From: Deltaproteobacteria bacterium
GTDB lineage: Bacteria > Myxococcota_A > Polyangia > Haliangiales > JADYYK01
Direction of reading: 5' to 3'
DNA: 41,544 bases
Assembly: GCA_020853705.1 (NCBI GenBank)
Contig: JADYYK010000124.1
Span: 1-41,544, forward strand
Below the pieces are notes generated by a model that saw nothing but the letters and a program-made list of their open reading frames with translations, ran no database searches and was not told the origin of the DNA. Every line of letters starts with the position of its first letter. Within the stretch, counting starts at the first letter, position 1. The position numbers were made by a program, and so were the translations under genes. Below, in pieces: positions 23,879 to 31,158 of the stretch.

Positions 23879-24340
23879 ATGACTGCCACCACCGCCAGCT
23901 ACGAGCCCACCGTCACCGGCTATCTGTCCTGGGATCACGACCGTCTCGACGCCTTGCTGGAGGAGGCGACGACGCTGGTGCGTCACGGCGATCTGGTCGC
24001 TGCCCTGGCCAAGTACACGGACTTCGCCCACGGTCTGCGCCGCCACATCCGGCTCGAGGAGGAGGTCCTGTTCCCCGCCTTCGAGCAGGCCACCGGCATG
24101 ACGCAAGGTCCGACCACGGTCATGCGCATGGAGCACCGCGAGATCCTGGAGACCCTGAGCGACATGCAGCTCAGCCTGGCCGGCAAGGACGCCGCGGGCT
24201 TCGAGGCCGCGCGCAACGATCTGCTGGCGGTGCTGCAGAACCACAACATCAAGGAGGAGCGCATCCTCTATCCCGGCACCGACCGGGCTCTGCGCACCGA
24301 CCAGCGCAGCGACCTGGTCCACAAGCTCGAACAGGGCTGA
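23879..24340 (+). CDS. hemerythrin-domain protein
   Basis: A 153-residue four-helix protein with hemerythrin-type diiron ligands: His20 (WDHDRLD), His51/His56 with Glu60 (HGLRRHIRLEEE), His86 (MEHREIL) and His122 with Glu126/Glu127 (HNIKEERILYP). Related domains bind O2 or NO, or repair iron-sulfur clusters under nitrosative stress, as in the YtfE/Ric C-terminal domain; the N-terminal ScdA domain of Ric is missing here. Its place between tryptophanase and the Rieske/octaheme operon is compatible with NO handling, but this is only contextual. The ATG at 23879 begins directly with the domain. Confidence 0.85.
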   Translation: MTATTASYEPTVTGYLSWDHDRLDALLEEATTLVRHGDLVAALAKYTDFAHGLRRHIRLEEEVLFPAFEQATGMTQGPTTVMRMEHREILETLSDMQLSLAGKDAAGFEAARNDLLAVLQNHNIKEERILYPGTDRALRTDQRSDLVHKLEQG

Positions 24341-24436
24341 CCCGCGCCGCCGTCCCCGGGCCGCCTCGCCCCGCCAGTCCTCGCGCCGCCTCGCTCCGTC
24401 TCGCCCCGCGCAGCCCGTGCGGGGCTGCGACGCGTT

Positions 24437-24453
24437 TGCGCAAGACCTGCGCA
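24437..24453. promoter_or_regulatory. paired TGCGCA motifs upstream of Rieske operon
   Basis: TGCGCA-AGACC-TGCGCA: two copies of a self-complementary hexamer separated by 5 nt, about 63 nt before the Rieske start, in the 175-nt gene-free gap. Copies 11 nt apart, about one helical turn, could be an operator. No regulator is identified. A possible -10 (GATAGA) lies at 24485-24490 with no clear -35. Confidence 0.3.
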
Positions 24454-24515
24454 CTTGGGTGGGTTCCCATGTTTTCGAGCACGTGATAGAAAAAGTGCCA
24501 GCGGAGGGCTTTCCG

Positions 24516-25049
24516 ATGAGCAAGCACGACGACGACAAGCCGAAAGCGCCTGCCGGACCGCCGTCTCCGGAGCGTCGCAGCTTCTTCACCACCGCCGCCA
24601 ACCTGGCCATGGCGGGCGGTCTGGTCGCCAGCTACGGCACCCTGGCGGGCATGGCGGGGCGCTTTTTGTACCCGTCCAAGAACCGTGACCGGGCCTGGAT
24701 GTACGTGGCCGACCTGGTCTCGCTGAAGGTCGGCGACTCGCTGCCCTTCAAGCTGCCCGACGGCTCCGCCATCGTGGTCGCCCGCCAGGGCGAGCGCGGC
24801 GACGTGTCCGACTTCGTCGCGCTGTCCTCGGTGTGCCCGCACCTGGGCTGCCACGTGCACTGGGAGGCCAACAACAACCGCTTCTTCTGCCCGTGCCACA
24901 ACGGCGCCTTCGATCCCAGCGGGCGCGCCACCGAGGGGCCGCCGGCCGCCGCCGGGCAGTCGCTGGGGCGCTACCCGCTGCGCGTCGACCGCGGCCTGCT
25001 CTTCATCGAGGTCCCGCTCGACGACAGCCCCGACACGAGCGCGGGCTGA
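24516..25049 (+). CDS. Rieske [2Fe-2S] subunit of a Rieske/cytochrome b complex
   Basis: A 177-residue Rieske protein. The N terminus has PERRSFF (twin Arg at 20-21) followed by a membrane anchor (about 28-48). Cluster ligands are Cys107/His109 in CPHLGC and Cys125/His128 in CPCH, with the disulfide pair Cys112/Cys127. The short C-terminal domain is like that of bacterial b6f-type Rieske proteins. It takes electrons from quinol at cytochrome b and should pass them to the octaheme cytochrome two genes downstream. GCGGAGGG (24501-24508) is well placed for ATG 24516. The stop overlaps the cytochrome b start (TGATG). Confidence 0.95.
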   Translation: MSKHDDDKPKAPAGPPSPERRSFFTTAANLAMAGGLVASYGTLAGMAGRFLYPSKNRDRAWMYVADLVSLKVGDSLPFKLPDGSAIVVARQGERGDVSDFVALSSVCPHLGCHVHWEANNNRFFCPCHNGAFDPSGRATEGPPAAAGQSLGRYPLRVDRGLLFIEVPLDDSPDTSAG

Positions 25050-26089
25050 TGAGCGTCCGCGCCTGGTTCCGCGAGCGCCTGCCGGTCGACGGCGACAAGC
25101 TCGCCGAGATGACCAACGAGCCGGTCCCGAACCACATGAAGAAGTGGTGGTTCGCGCTGGGGGGCACCCCGGCCTACCTGTTCGTGGTCCAGATCATCAC
25201 CGGCATCCTGCTGGCCTTCTACTACGAGCCCTCGCCGCGCACCGCCTACCAGTCGGTGCACTACATCACCCACGACGCGACCTACGGCTGGTTCCTGCGC
25301 AGCATGCACAAGTGGGCCGCGACCCTGATGATCGCCGCCGTGATCCTGCACCAGATGCGGGTCTACTTCACCGCCGCCTACCGCCGCCCGCGCGAGCTCA
25401 ACTGGATCGTCGGCATGGGCCTGCTGGTCACCGTGCTGATCACGGGCTTCACCGGCTACTCGCTGGTGTACGAGCAGCTGTCGTACTGGGGCGCCACCGT
25501 GGGCGCCAACATCGCCGAGGGCGTGCCGCTCATCGGCGGCGCCATCAAGCGCATGATGCTGGGCGGCGAGGTCTACGGCGAGCGCACGCTGTCGCGCTTC
25601 TTCGTGCTGCACGCCGCGGTGCTGCCGGCCGTCATCGGCCTGCTCGTGGTCGTCCACATCATCATCATCCGCATGCACGGCGTGACCGAGCTGCGCTTCA
25701 AGGACGACCCGGTCAAGCCGGGGCACTTCAGCTTCTTCCCCGACCACATGTACACCGAGCTGATCCTCGGCCTGTCGCTGATGATCCTGCTCTGTGTGCT
25801 GGCCACGGTCTTGCCCGCCGAGCTGGGGCCGCACGCCGATCCGCACTCGACCCCCGAGGTCATCAAGCCAGAGTGGTTCTTCTATGTCGCGTTCCGCTGG
25901 CTCAAGCTGTTCTCGCGCACGACGGCCATCCTGTCGATGGGCGCCATCGTGCTGCTGATGTTCCTGTGGCCCTTCATCGACTCGATGATCCACCGCAAGA
26001 CCAAGGTCGAAGTTCACGTCTACATCGGCATCGCCGCGGTCGCGTGCCTGCTCGGGCTGACCGTGTGGGAGGCCGCAGTTGCGCACTGA
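25049..26089 (+). CDS. cytochrome b (b6-like, with fused subunit IV part)
   Basis: A 346-residue diheme cytochrome b with the quinol-oxidation PEW motif (274-276) in the C-terminal part. The heme ligands are His87/His101 (14 apart) and His188/His203 (15 apart). The 15-residue spacing in the second pair is the b6 pattern rather than the mitochondrial bc1 pattern. It has about seven to eight helices, and the subunit IV-like part is fused to the b6-like part in one chain. It oxidises quinol and supports a Q-cycle with the Rieske protein. No separate cytochrome c1 or f gene is present; the octaheme gene follows after 30 nt. Confidence 0.95.
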   Translation: MSVRAWFRERLPVDGDKLAEMTNEPVPNHMKKWWFALGGTPAYLFVVQIITGILLAFYYEPSPRTAYQSVHYITHDATYGWFLRSMHKWAATLMIAAVILHQMRVYFTAAYRRPRELNWIVGMGLLVTVLITGFTGYSLVYEQLSYWGATVGANIAEGVPLIGGAIKRMMLGGEVYGERTLSRFFVLHAAVLPAVIGLLVVVHIIIIRMHGVTELRFKDDPVKPGHFSFFPDHMYTELILGLSLMILLCVLATVLPAELGPHADPHSTPEVIKPEWFFYVAFRWLKLFSRTTAILSMGAIVLLMFLWPFIDSMIHRKTKVEVHVYIGIAAVACLLGLTVWEAAVAH

Positions 26090-26119
26090 CGGACGCACGA
26101 CGGAGACAGGTGAGACCCC

Positions 26120-27817
26120 ATGAGCCTCAACACCAAGCGCATCATCATCGCCGTCCTCGCCGCTGGCTTCCTGATCTCGCTGCTGTTCGTGCAGCGCATG
26201 GAGGTCGAGCGCAAGAAGGTCGAGTCGGGTGAGAAGAAGCCGCGCCTCGTGGTGCCGGCCGCGTCCAAGGACTGCGTCAAGTGCCACACCGAGTCCTCGG
26301 CGGGCCTGGTCGCGCACTGGTCGGGCTCCAAGCACGCCAGCCGCGGCGTCGGCTGCGTCGAGTGTCATGAGGCCCAGGCCACCGACGCCGATGGCTTCCA
26401 GCACTATGGCAAGCGCATCGCCACCGTGGTCACGCCGCGCGACTGCTCGCGCTGCCACCCCATCCCGTACGAGGAGTTCGAGCGCAGCCACCACGCCAAG
26501 GCCGGCAACATCCTGGCCTCGCTCGACAACCTGCTGGCCGAGGTGGTCGAGGGCTCACGCGAGCCGTTCAACCCGCACTCGCCCACCATCGGCCGCGAAG
26601 GGCCCGCCATGGTCAACGGCCTGGCCAGCGTCAACAGCGGCTGCAAGCAGTGTCACGGCGCCAAGATCGCGCTCAAGACCACCGACGGCGGCTGGGTCAC
26701 CGTGAGCGATCTCAAGCCCGACGCCAGCGGCAAGCCGACCGATCAGGCCGCGCTGGCGCGCATCGCGCACGACGACAAGGGGCGCCCGATCTACGACCAC
26801 CAGACCTGGCCCAACACCGGCATCGGTCGCCTCAACCTGGACGGCTCGCTGGGCTCGTGCTCGGCGTGCCACAGCCGGCACGACTTCTCGCCGCGCCGCG
26901 CGCGCCAGCCCGAGAACTGCGGCAAGTGCCACCTCGGCCCCGACCACCCACAGAAGGAGATCTACGACGAGTCCAAGCACGGCGTCGCCTTCCGCGACCT
27001 GCGCGAGCAGATGCACCTCGACGGCGACACCTGGATCCTCGGCAAGGACTACACCCAGGCGCCGACCTGCGCGACCTGTCACATGTCGGGCCACTCGCGC
27101 AACGGCGGCAAGGTCACCCACGACGTCGGCGAGCGCATCTCGTGGACCAACCGGCCCCCGGTCAGCCAGGTCCTCGACACCGACAAGGATCGCAAGATCG
27201 TGACCGAGACCGATCCGACCAAGCGCGCCGCGCTGATCCAGGACAGCGCCGCCAGCAAGCGCACCAAGATGACCGAGGTCTGTCTGCACTGCCACTCGGA
27301 CCAGTACGTGTCGGCGTTCTACGCGCAGTACGACGAGCTGGTCACGCTGTACAACGAGAAGTTCGGCAAGCCCGGGCAGCAGATCATGAACACGCTGCTG
27401 GCCGAGGGGCTGCTGACCCCGGCGCAGTTCGACGAAGAGATCGAGTGGACCTGGTACTTCCTGTGGCACCACGAGGGCCGGCGCGCGCGCCACGGCGCCT
27501 CGATGATGGCGCCCGACTACACGCACTGGCACGGCATGTTCGAGGTCGCCGACCGCTGGTACACCAAGATGATCCCGCAGGCCCGCGAGCTGGTGAAGCA
27601 CGCCATCGAGCACGGCAAGGCCGACGCCGGCAAGCGCGCCAGCGCGGTCATCGAGGCCATCATGGCGCGCCCCGAGCATCGCTGGCAGATGGACGCCCTG
27701 GCCGGCAAGCCGCCCGCGGGCCCGGCCCCGAACTTCGCGCCCGGTGGCACCACGCCGACCGCGCCCGGCGCACCGGGGACCACGCCGCCCGCGCCGCCGG
27801 CGCCGAAGACGCCGTAG
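26120..27817 (+). CDS. membrane-anchored octaheme cytochrome c of the hydroxylamine oxidoreductase family
   Basis: A 565-residue protein with eight CXXCH motifs: CVKCH 52, CVECH 79, CSRCH 109, CKQCH 175, CSACH 247, CGKCH 267, CATCH 317 and CLHCH 388. Family stretches include TWPNTGIGR (229-237), CSACHSRHDFSPRRAR, CGKCHLGPDHPQKEIY, HEGRRARHGASMMAPDYTHW (451-470) and WHGMFEV, as in HAO and its reductive relatives. Unlike periplasmic HAO it keeps an uncleaved N-terminal helix (7-25) and a Pro/Ala tail (about 527-565). It follows Rieske and cytochrome b genes, so it may serve as their electron acceptor and catalytic subunit. Plausible substrates are nitrite or hydroxylamine; direction is unknown. 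Tyr467 in the PDYTHWHG segment is a candidate for the HAO crosslinking Tyr. Confidence 0.88.
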   Translation: MSLNTKRIIIAVLAAGFLISLLFVQRMEVERKKVESGEKKPRLVVPAASKDCVKCHTESSAGLVAHWSGSKHASRGVGCVECHEAQATDADGFQHYGKRIATVVTPRDCSRCHPIPYEEFERSHHAKAGNILASLDNLLAEVVEGSREPFNPHSPTIGREGPAMVNGLASVNSGCKQCHGAKIALKTTDGGWVTVSDLKPDASGKPTDQAALARIAHDDKGRPIYDHQTWPNTGIGRLNLDGSLGSCSACHSRHDFSPRRARQPENCGKCHLGPDHPQKEIYDESKHGVAFRDLREQMHLDGDTWILGKDYTQAPTCATCHMSGHSRNGGKVTHDVGERISWTNRPPVSQVLDTDKDRKIVTETDPTKRAALIQDSAASKRTKMTEVCLHCHSDQYVSAFYAQYDELVTLYNEKFGKPGQQIMNTLLAEGLLTPAQFDEEIEWTWYFLWHHEGRRARHGASMMAPDYTHWHGMFEVADRWYTKMIPQARELVKHAIEHGKADAGKRASAVIEAIMARPEHRWQMDALAGKPPAGPAPNFAPGGTTPTAPGAPGTTPPAPPAPKTP

Positions 27818-27825
27818 GGGCGGCG

Positions 27826-28122
27826 CTACTTCGGGGTCAACCAGACCTCGGCATTGATGATGAGCGGCAGGTCGGTCGGGTCGAGATCGATGAGCAGCGG
27901 CATGGCGTCGGGGTTGGAGCTGCGTGAGGCGAAGCTGCCCACGGCGCGCACGGTCGCGGTGCGCGGGGGCGCCTTGCCGCCGCGCAGCTCGACGGCGTCG
28001 CCGACCTTCACGGCGGGGCCGTCGCGCAGCACGCCGGGGTACAGGATCCAGGCGTTGGCCTTGACGTTGAAGGCGTCGAAGACGCGGAACAGCCAGGTCG
28101 CGGTGGGTGGGGCGGAGGCCAT
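27826..28122 (-). CDS. small hypothetical protein, possible beta-barrel
   Basis: A 98-residue protein I do not recognise. The middle, VKVGDAVELRGGKAPPRTATV, together with the flanking strands resembles the beta-barrel domain 2 of translation GTPases, but it stands alone. No signal peptide or membrane helix. The ATG at 28122 is chosen because TACTGT lies 7 nt upstream; frames open further upstream overlap the divergent RIO kinase gene. It is convergent with the octaheme gene, 8 nt apart. Confidence 0.6.
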   Translation of the reverse strand: MASAPPTATWLFRVFDAFNVKANAWILYPGVLRDGPAVKVGDAVELRGGKAPPRTATVRAVGSFASRSSNPDAMPLLIDLDPTDLPLIINAEVWLTPK

Positions 28123-28129
28123 GCGCTGC

Positions 28130-28135
28130 ACAGTA
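28130..28135 (-). promoter_or_regulatory. -10-like element, leaderless type
   Basis: Minus-strand TACTGT followed by 7 nt and the ATG at 28122. An overlapping CATACT (28137-28132) is an alternative hexamer. No ribosome binding site is seen. Confidence 0.35.
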
Positions 28136-28162
28136 TGCGAGGCGCCGGGCCAGTTGCCAGGG

Positions 28163-28168
28163 TAGGCT
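28163..28168 (+). promoter_or_regulatory. -10-like element before RIO kinase, leaderless type
   Basis: TAGGCT followed by 6 nt and the TTG start at 28175. No ribosome binding site precedes the TTG. It supports the TTG start for the kinase. Confidence 0.4.
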
Positions 28169-28174
28169 AGGGGC

Positions 28175-29623
28175 TTGCGCATCCCCGAGGGGCTCACTTC
28201 GCTGGTCGACGATGGCATCATCGAGGAGGTGGTGCGTCCGCTGATGAGCGGCAAGGAGGCGCAGGTCTTCCTGGTCATCGCCGGGGGCGAGGAGCGCGTC
28301 GCCAAGATCTACAAGGACGCCGAGCAGCGCTCGTTCAAGCACCGCGCCGCGTACACCGAGGGGCGCGGGACGCGCAACACGCGGGACCAGCGCGCCATCG
28401 CCAAGCGCACCGCGCACGGGCGCGCGCAGGACGAGGCGGCGTGGAAGTCGACCGAGGTCAACATGATCTCGCGGCTGCAGCGCGCCGGCGTGCGGGTGCC
28501 CGAGGCCTACAGCTTCACCGACGGCGTGCTGGTGATGGAGCTGGTGCGTGGCGCCGACGGCTACCCGGCGCCGCGGCTGGGTGACGTCGAGCTGAGCGTC
28601 GACGCCGCGCGCGCGATCTACGACATCTTGATCCGCGCCGTGGTCAAGATGCTGTGCGCGGGCGTCGTGCACGGGGATCTGTCGGACTTCAACGTGCTGC
28701 TGGCCGCCGATGGGCCGGTGCTGATCGACTTTCCGCAGGCGGTCGACTCGGCGCGCAACCCCAACGCGCGCAACCTGCTGCTGCGCGACGTCGATAACCT
28801 GCACGATTTCCTGGGGCGTCACGTCAAGGGCGCGCAGCGGCCGCACTATGCCGAGGAGATGTGGCAGCTGCACGAGGCCAACGCGCTGACGCCTGACACC
28901 CCGCTGACCGGGCGCTACGTGCAGTCGCATCGACGCGCCGACACGCGCTCGGTCGAGGCGCTGATCCACGACGCCAGCCGCGACGAGCGACGGCGCCGCG
29001 ATGCGCTCGGGCTGCGCGGCGGTCCACAGCTGCCGGCGCGCGCGCCACGCCCGCAGCAGGCAGAGCAGCCGCAGCATGGGCGTCCGCAGCCGCAGCACGG
29101 GCGTCCGCAGCCGCAGCCGCAGCACGGGCGTCCGCAGCCGCAGCCGCAGCACGGGCGTCCGCAACACGGGCGCCCGCACCCGCAGCAGCCGCACCCGCAG
29201 CACGGGCGCTCGCAGCAGCCGCCGCTGCAGCACCCGCATCCGCAGCAGCCGCACCAGCAGCACGGGCGCCCGCAGCAGCCGCAACAGCCGCAGCACCCGC
29301 ACGCGCGTCCGCCGCAACAGCCGCAGCACCCGCACGCGCGTCCGCCGCAGCAGCCGCAGCACCCGCACGCGCGCCCGCAGGAGCAGCAGCAGCACCCGCA
29401 CGCGCGCCCGCAGCAGCACCCGCACGCGCGCCCGCAGCAGCAGCCGCAGCACCCGCACGCGCGCCCGCAACAGCAGCCGCAGCACCCGCACGCGCGCCCG
29501 CAGCAGCAGCCGCGTCCGCAGGGCCAGCCGCCGCACCCTCCGCATCCGGCCGGAGCGCCGCAGCAGCCCGGCCCGCCGAGCGGCCGTTCCCGGCGCCGCC
29601 GTCGTCGCAGACCGCCCGCCTGA
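28175..29623 (+). CDS. RIO-type serine/threonine protein kinase with His/Pro/Gln-rich tail
   Basis: A 482-residue protein. Residues 1-285 are an atypical RIO1-like kinase: a nucleotide loop (SGKEAQVFLV, 25-34), Lys44 (RVAKIYK), a RIO-typical RSFKHR, catalytic loop HGDLSDFNVLL (about 168-178) and metal-binding LIDFPQAV (about 186-193). RIO kinases act in ribosome maturation in archaea and eukaryotes; bacterial roles are unclear. The tail (about 289-470) is nearly all Pro, Gln, His, Arg and Ala in tandem repeats, then a basic end (SGRSRRRRRRR). The TTG start gives MRIPEGL, the usual family N terminus as I recall it. Confidence 0.88.
   Translation: MRIPEGLTSLVDDGIIEEVVRPLMSGKEAQVFLVIAGGEERVAKIYKDAEQRSFKHRAAYTEGRGTRNTRDQRAIAKRTAHGRAQDEAAWKSTEVNMISRLQRAGVRVPEAYSFTDGVLVMELVRGADGYPAPRLGDVELSVDAARAIYDILIRAVVKMLCAGVVHGDLSDFNVLLAADGPVLIDFPQAVDSARNPNARNLLLRDVDNLHDFLGRHVKGAQRPHYAEEMWQLHEANALTPDTPLTGRYVQSHRRADTRSVEALIHDASRDERRRRDALGLRGGPQLPARAPRPQQAEQPQHGRPQPQHGRPQPQPQHGRPQPQPQHGRPQHGRPHPQQPHPQHGRSQQPPLQHPHPQQPHQQHGRPQQPQQPQHPHARPPQQPQHPHARPPQQPQHPHARPQEQQQHPHARPQQHPHARPQQQPQHPHARPQQQPQHPHARPQQQPRPQGQPPHPPHPAGAPQQPGPPSGRSRRRRRRRPPA
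29066..29520 (+). repeat. degenerate tandem repeats within the RIO kinase tail
   Basis: Imperfect coding repeats. The first half (29070-29280) is built on CAGCACGGGCGTCCGCAGCC-like units (PQHGRPQ); the second (29290-29515) on about 30-nt units encoding PQQQPQHPHAR. All units keep the frame. The pattern suggests expansion by slippage or recombination; length is likely variable between strains. No spacers, so not a CRISPR. Confidence 0.8.
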
Positions 29624-29728
29624 CGCAAGCGTTGCGCAGCTCGCGCCGCCCGCGCGCCTGATCTGGCGGGGTTCCGGCTGGCTCGCCCGATGCAATTCAA
29701 GCGGGTGAACCCAGCCGCGGAGGCTGTC

Positions 29729-30007
29729 ATGGCCACCAGAACCCAGCAGTACAAGACCGAAGCAGCGCGCACCCACGTCACCCCGGCCAAGAAGCCCGCG
29801 CGTCGCAAGCCCACGCCCGCCCAGCTCAAGGTCTCGAGGCACGCCGCCGTCAAGTCGGCCTATGCACTCGAGGAAGGCGGTGCACGCAGATCCACGCGCG
29901 GTTCCAGCCCTCTGCACATCAAGCCCGACGCTGCGCTGCGTAATCGCGCAGTGATGCGTGCCCGCTCCGCGAGCGCACGGAAGGGACGCGGCAAGAGCCC
30001 GAAGTGA
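29729..30007 (+). CDS. small basic protein, hypothetical
   Basis: A 92-residue strongly basic protein (many Arg/Lys/Ala, for example AKKPARRKPTPAQLKVSR at about 28-45 and SARKGRGKSPK at the end). It has no membrane segment or signal and resembles nucleic-acid-binding or histone-H1-like small proteins only in composition. GGAGG at 29719-29723, 5 nt before ATG 29729, decides this start over the ATG at 29690. Function unknown. Confidence 0.55.
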   Translation: MATRTQQYKTEAARTHVTPAKKPARRKPTPAQLKVSRHAAVKSAYALEEGGARRSTRGSSPLHIKPDAALRNRAVMRARSASARKGRGKSPK

Positions 30008-30113
30008 CCTGGACCAGGCAGTCACGTTCGAAGGGTAGGGGTCAGGCTCGGACGCGGGTCGTCCGGGCGAGAAAGGGGGAACCGGATCAGCCTCGGGCGC
30101 GGTGCGCCTGGGG

Positions 30114-30142
30114 CTGACCACATTTTCGGAGCGGCCTATACT
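30114..30142 (+). promoter_or_regulatory. sigma-70-type promoter
   Basis: CTGACC (30114-30119), 17-nt spacer, TATACT (30137-30142): the best promoter in the window. The predicted start of transcription falls at about 30149-30150, on the GTG of the SnoaL-like gene, so the mRNA would be leaderless. Confidence 0.65.
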
Positions 30143-30149
30143 CGCGCTG

Positions 30150-30554
30150 GTGGGCCAGCTGACCGCGAGCGACGACGCCGCAGTGCGCGCGGTGCTGGAG
30201 ACCCAGCGCGAGGCCTGGAATCGCGGCGACCTCGACGCCTTCATGGCCGGCTATGCGCGCGCCGACGAGCTGACCTTCACCTCGGGCGGGCACATCCAGC
30301 GCGGCTTCGCGGCCACCCAGGCGCGCTATCGCGAGCGCTACGGCGACGGCGCAGCCGGCATGGGCCAGCTCGACTTCGAGCTGCTGGCGGTGCAGGGCGT
30401 CGGCGCCGACGGCGCGGTCGTGCTGGGGCGCTGGCGACTGACCGGGACGGCCAGCGCGGGCGGCGGCGTGTTCTCCGTCGTGCTGGAGCGCCAGGCCGCC
30501 GGCTGGCGCGTCATCCACGATCACACCTCGGTCCAAGGCGAGGCGCCCCCATGA
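30150..30554 (+). CDS. SnoaL-like/DUF4440 protein (NTF2-like fold)
   Basis: A 134-residue protein with the NTF2-like cone fold pattern: DDAAVRAVLETQREAWNRGD (about 9-28), DAFMAGYARADELTFTSGG, then strands ending in GWRVIHDHTSVQ. Such proteins act as small ketosteroid-isomerase-like enzymes or binding proteins; no substrate can be assigned. The GTG at 30150 is preferred over a GTG at 30102 because a strong promoter lies between them and the domain starts just after it. The stop overlaps the next gene (ATGA at 30551-30554). Confidence 0.78.
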   Translation: MGQLTASDDAAVRAVLETQREAWNRGDLDAFMAGYARADELTFTSGGHIQRGFAATQARYRERYGDGAAGMGQLDFELLAVQGVGADGAVVLGRWRLTGTASAGGGVFSVVLERQAAGWRVIHDHTSVQGEAPP

Positions 30555-31051
30555 AGAAGAGCTTCCAGTCCACCATCGTGCGCGACGGCTCGATGTGCTT
30601 CATCCCGGTGCCGTTCGATCCGAAGCCGGTGTTCGGCAAGCTGCGTGCGCCGGTCAAGGTCACGCTGGCCGGCCACAGCTATCGCAGCACCATCGCCTCG
30701 ATGGGCAAAGGCCCCTGCCTGCCCCTGCGCCGCAGCAACCGCGAGGCCGCCGGCCTCGAGGGCACCGAGACCCTGCGCGTCACGCTGGAGCTCGACACCG
30801 AGCCGCGCACGGTCGAGCCGCCGCGCGACCTGGTGCGCGCGCTGAAGGCTGCGCCCCCCGCGTGGCAGCGCTGGAGCGAGCTCAGCTACAGCCACCAGCG
30901 CGAGCATGTCGACGCCATCGAGCAGGCCAAACGGACCGAGACCCGGGTCCGGCGCGTCGCGGCCGCCGTCGCCATGGTCGCGGCCAGGCCCGCAAAGGGC
31001 GCCCGGCCGGTCCCGCGTCGCACCGCCAGGCCCGCGCGCCGCAACGGCTGA
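30551..31051 (+). CDS. YdeI/OmdA-like protein with DUF1905 domain
   Basis: A 166-residue protein. The N-terminal half is DUF1905 (FIPVPFDPKPVFGKLRAPVKV at about 17-37 in two parts, then YRSTIASMGKGPCLPLRR). The C-terminal half has the YdeI/OmpD-associated helix pair (PPAWQRWSELSYSHQREHVD, about 101-120, then AIEQAKRTETRVRR), ending in a basic Ala/Arg tail. No experimentally firm function. Coupled by a 4-nt overlap to the SnoaL-like gene. Confidence 0.8.
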   Translation: MKKSFQSTIVRDGSMCFIPVPFDPKPVFGKLRAPVKVTLAGHSYRSTIASMGKGPCLPLRRSNREAAGLEGTETLRVTLELDTEPRTVEPPRDLVRALKAAPPAWQRWSELSYSHQREHVDAIEQAKRTETRVRRVAAAVAMVAARPAKGARPVPRRTARPARRNG

Positions 31052-31074
31052 GTCGACAACCGGATGGGCAGAGT

Positions 31075-31090
31075 CCTCAGTTTTCTGAGG
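31075..31090. other. small hairpin after the YdeI-like gene
   Basis: CCTCAG-TTTT-CTGAGG, a perfect 6-bp stem with a 4-nt loop, 24 nt after the stop at 31051. It is followed by a G run, not a T run, so it is at most a weak or Rho-assisted terminator or an RNA stability element. Confidence 0.35.
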
Positions 31091-31113
31091 GGGGCCCACG
31101 CGATGACGTGGGG

Positions 31114-31143
31114 TTGCACCTGGTACCAGCGGGCATCGATGGT
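31114..31143 (+). promoter_or_regulatory. possible promoter of the lipoprotein gene
   Basis: TTGCAC (31114-31119), 18-nt spacer, GATGGT (31138-31143), about 15 nt before ATG 31159. A moderate match only. Confidence 0.3.
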
Positions 31144-31158
31144 GCATGGTAAGCGCGC

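Noticed and set aside
29066..29520. CRISPR-like periodic repeats
   Set aside because: Repeats are contiguous, degenerate and in frame with the RIO kinase; no unique spacers.
29001..29708. Plus-strand frame rich in Arg/Ser/Thr across the repeat tail
   Set aside because: Out-of-frame reading of the RIO kinase repeats.
26555..30244. Minus-strand open frame of over 1200 codons across the octaheme and RIO genes
   Set aside because: Runs antisense through three well-supported genes and the repeat tail, where it gives Arg/Leu/Val repeats; no domain.
31075..31090. Rho-independent terminator
   Set aside because: Perfect short hairpin but followed by G residues on the plus strand and no T run on either side that would fit.
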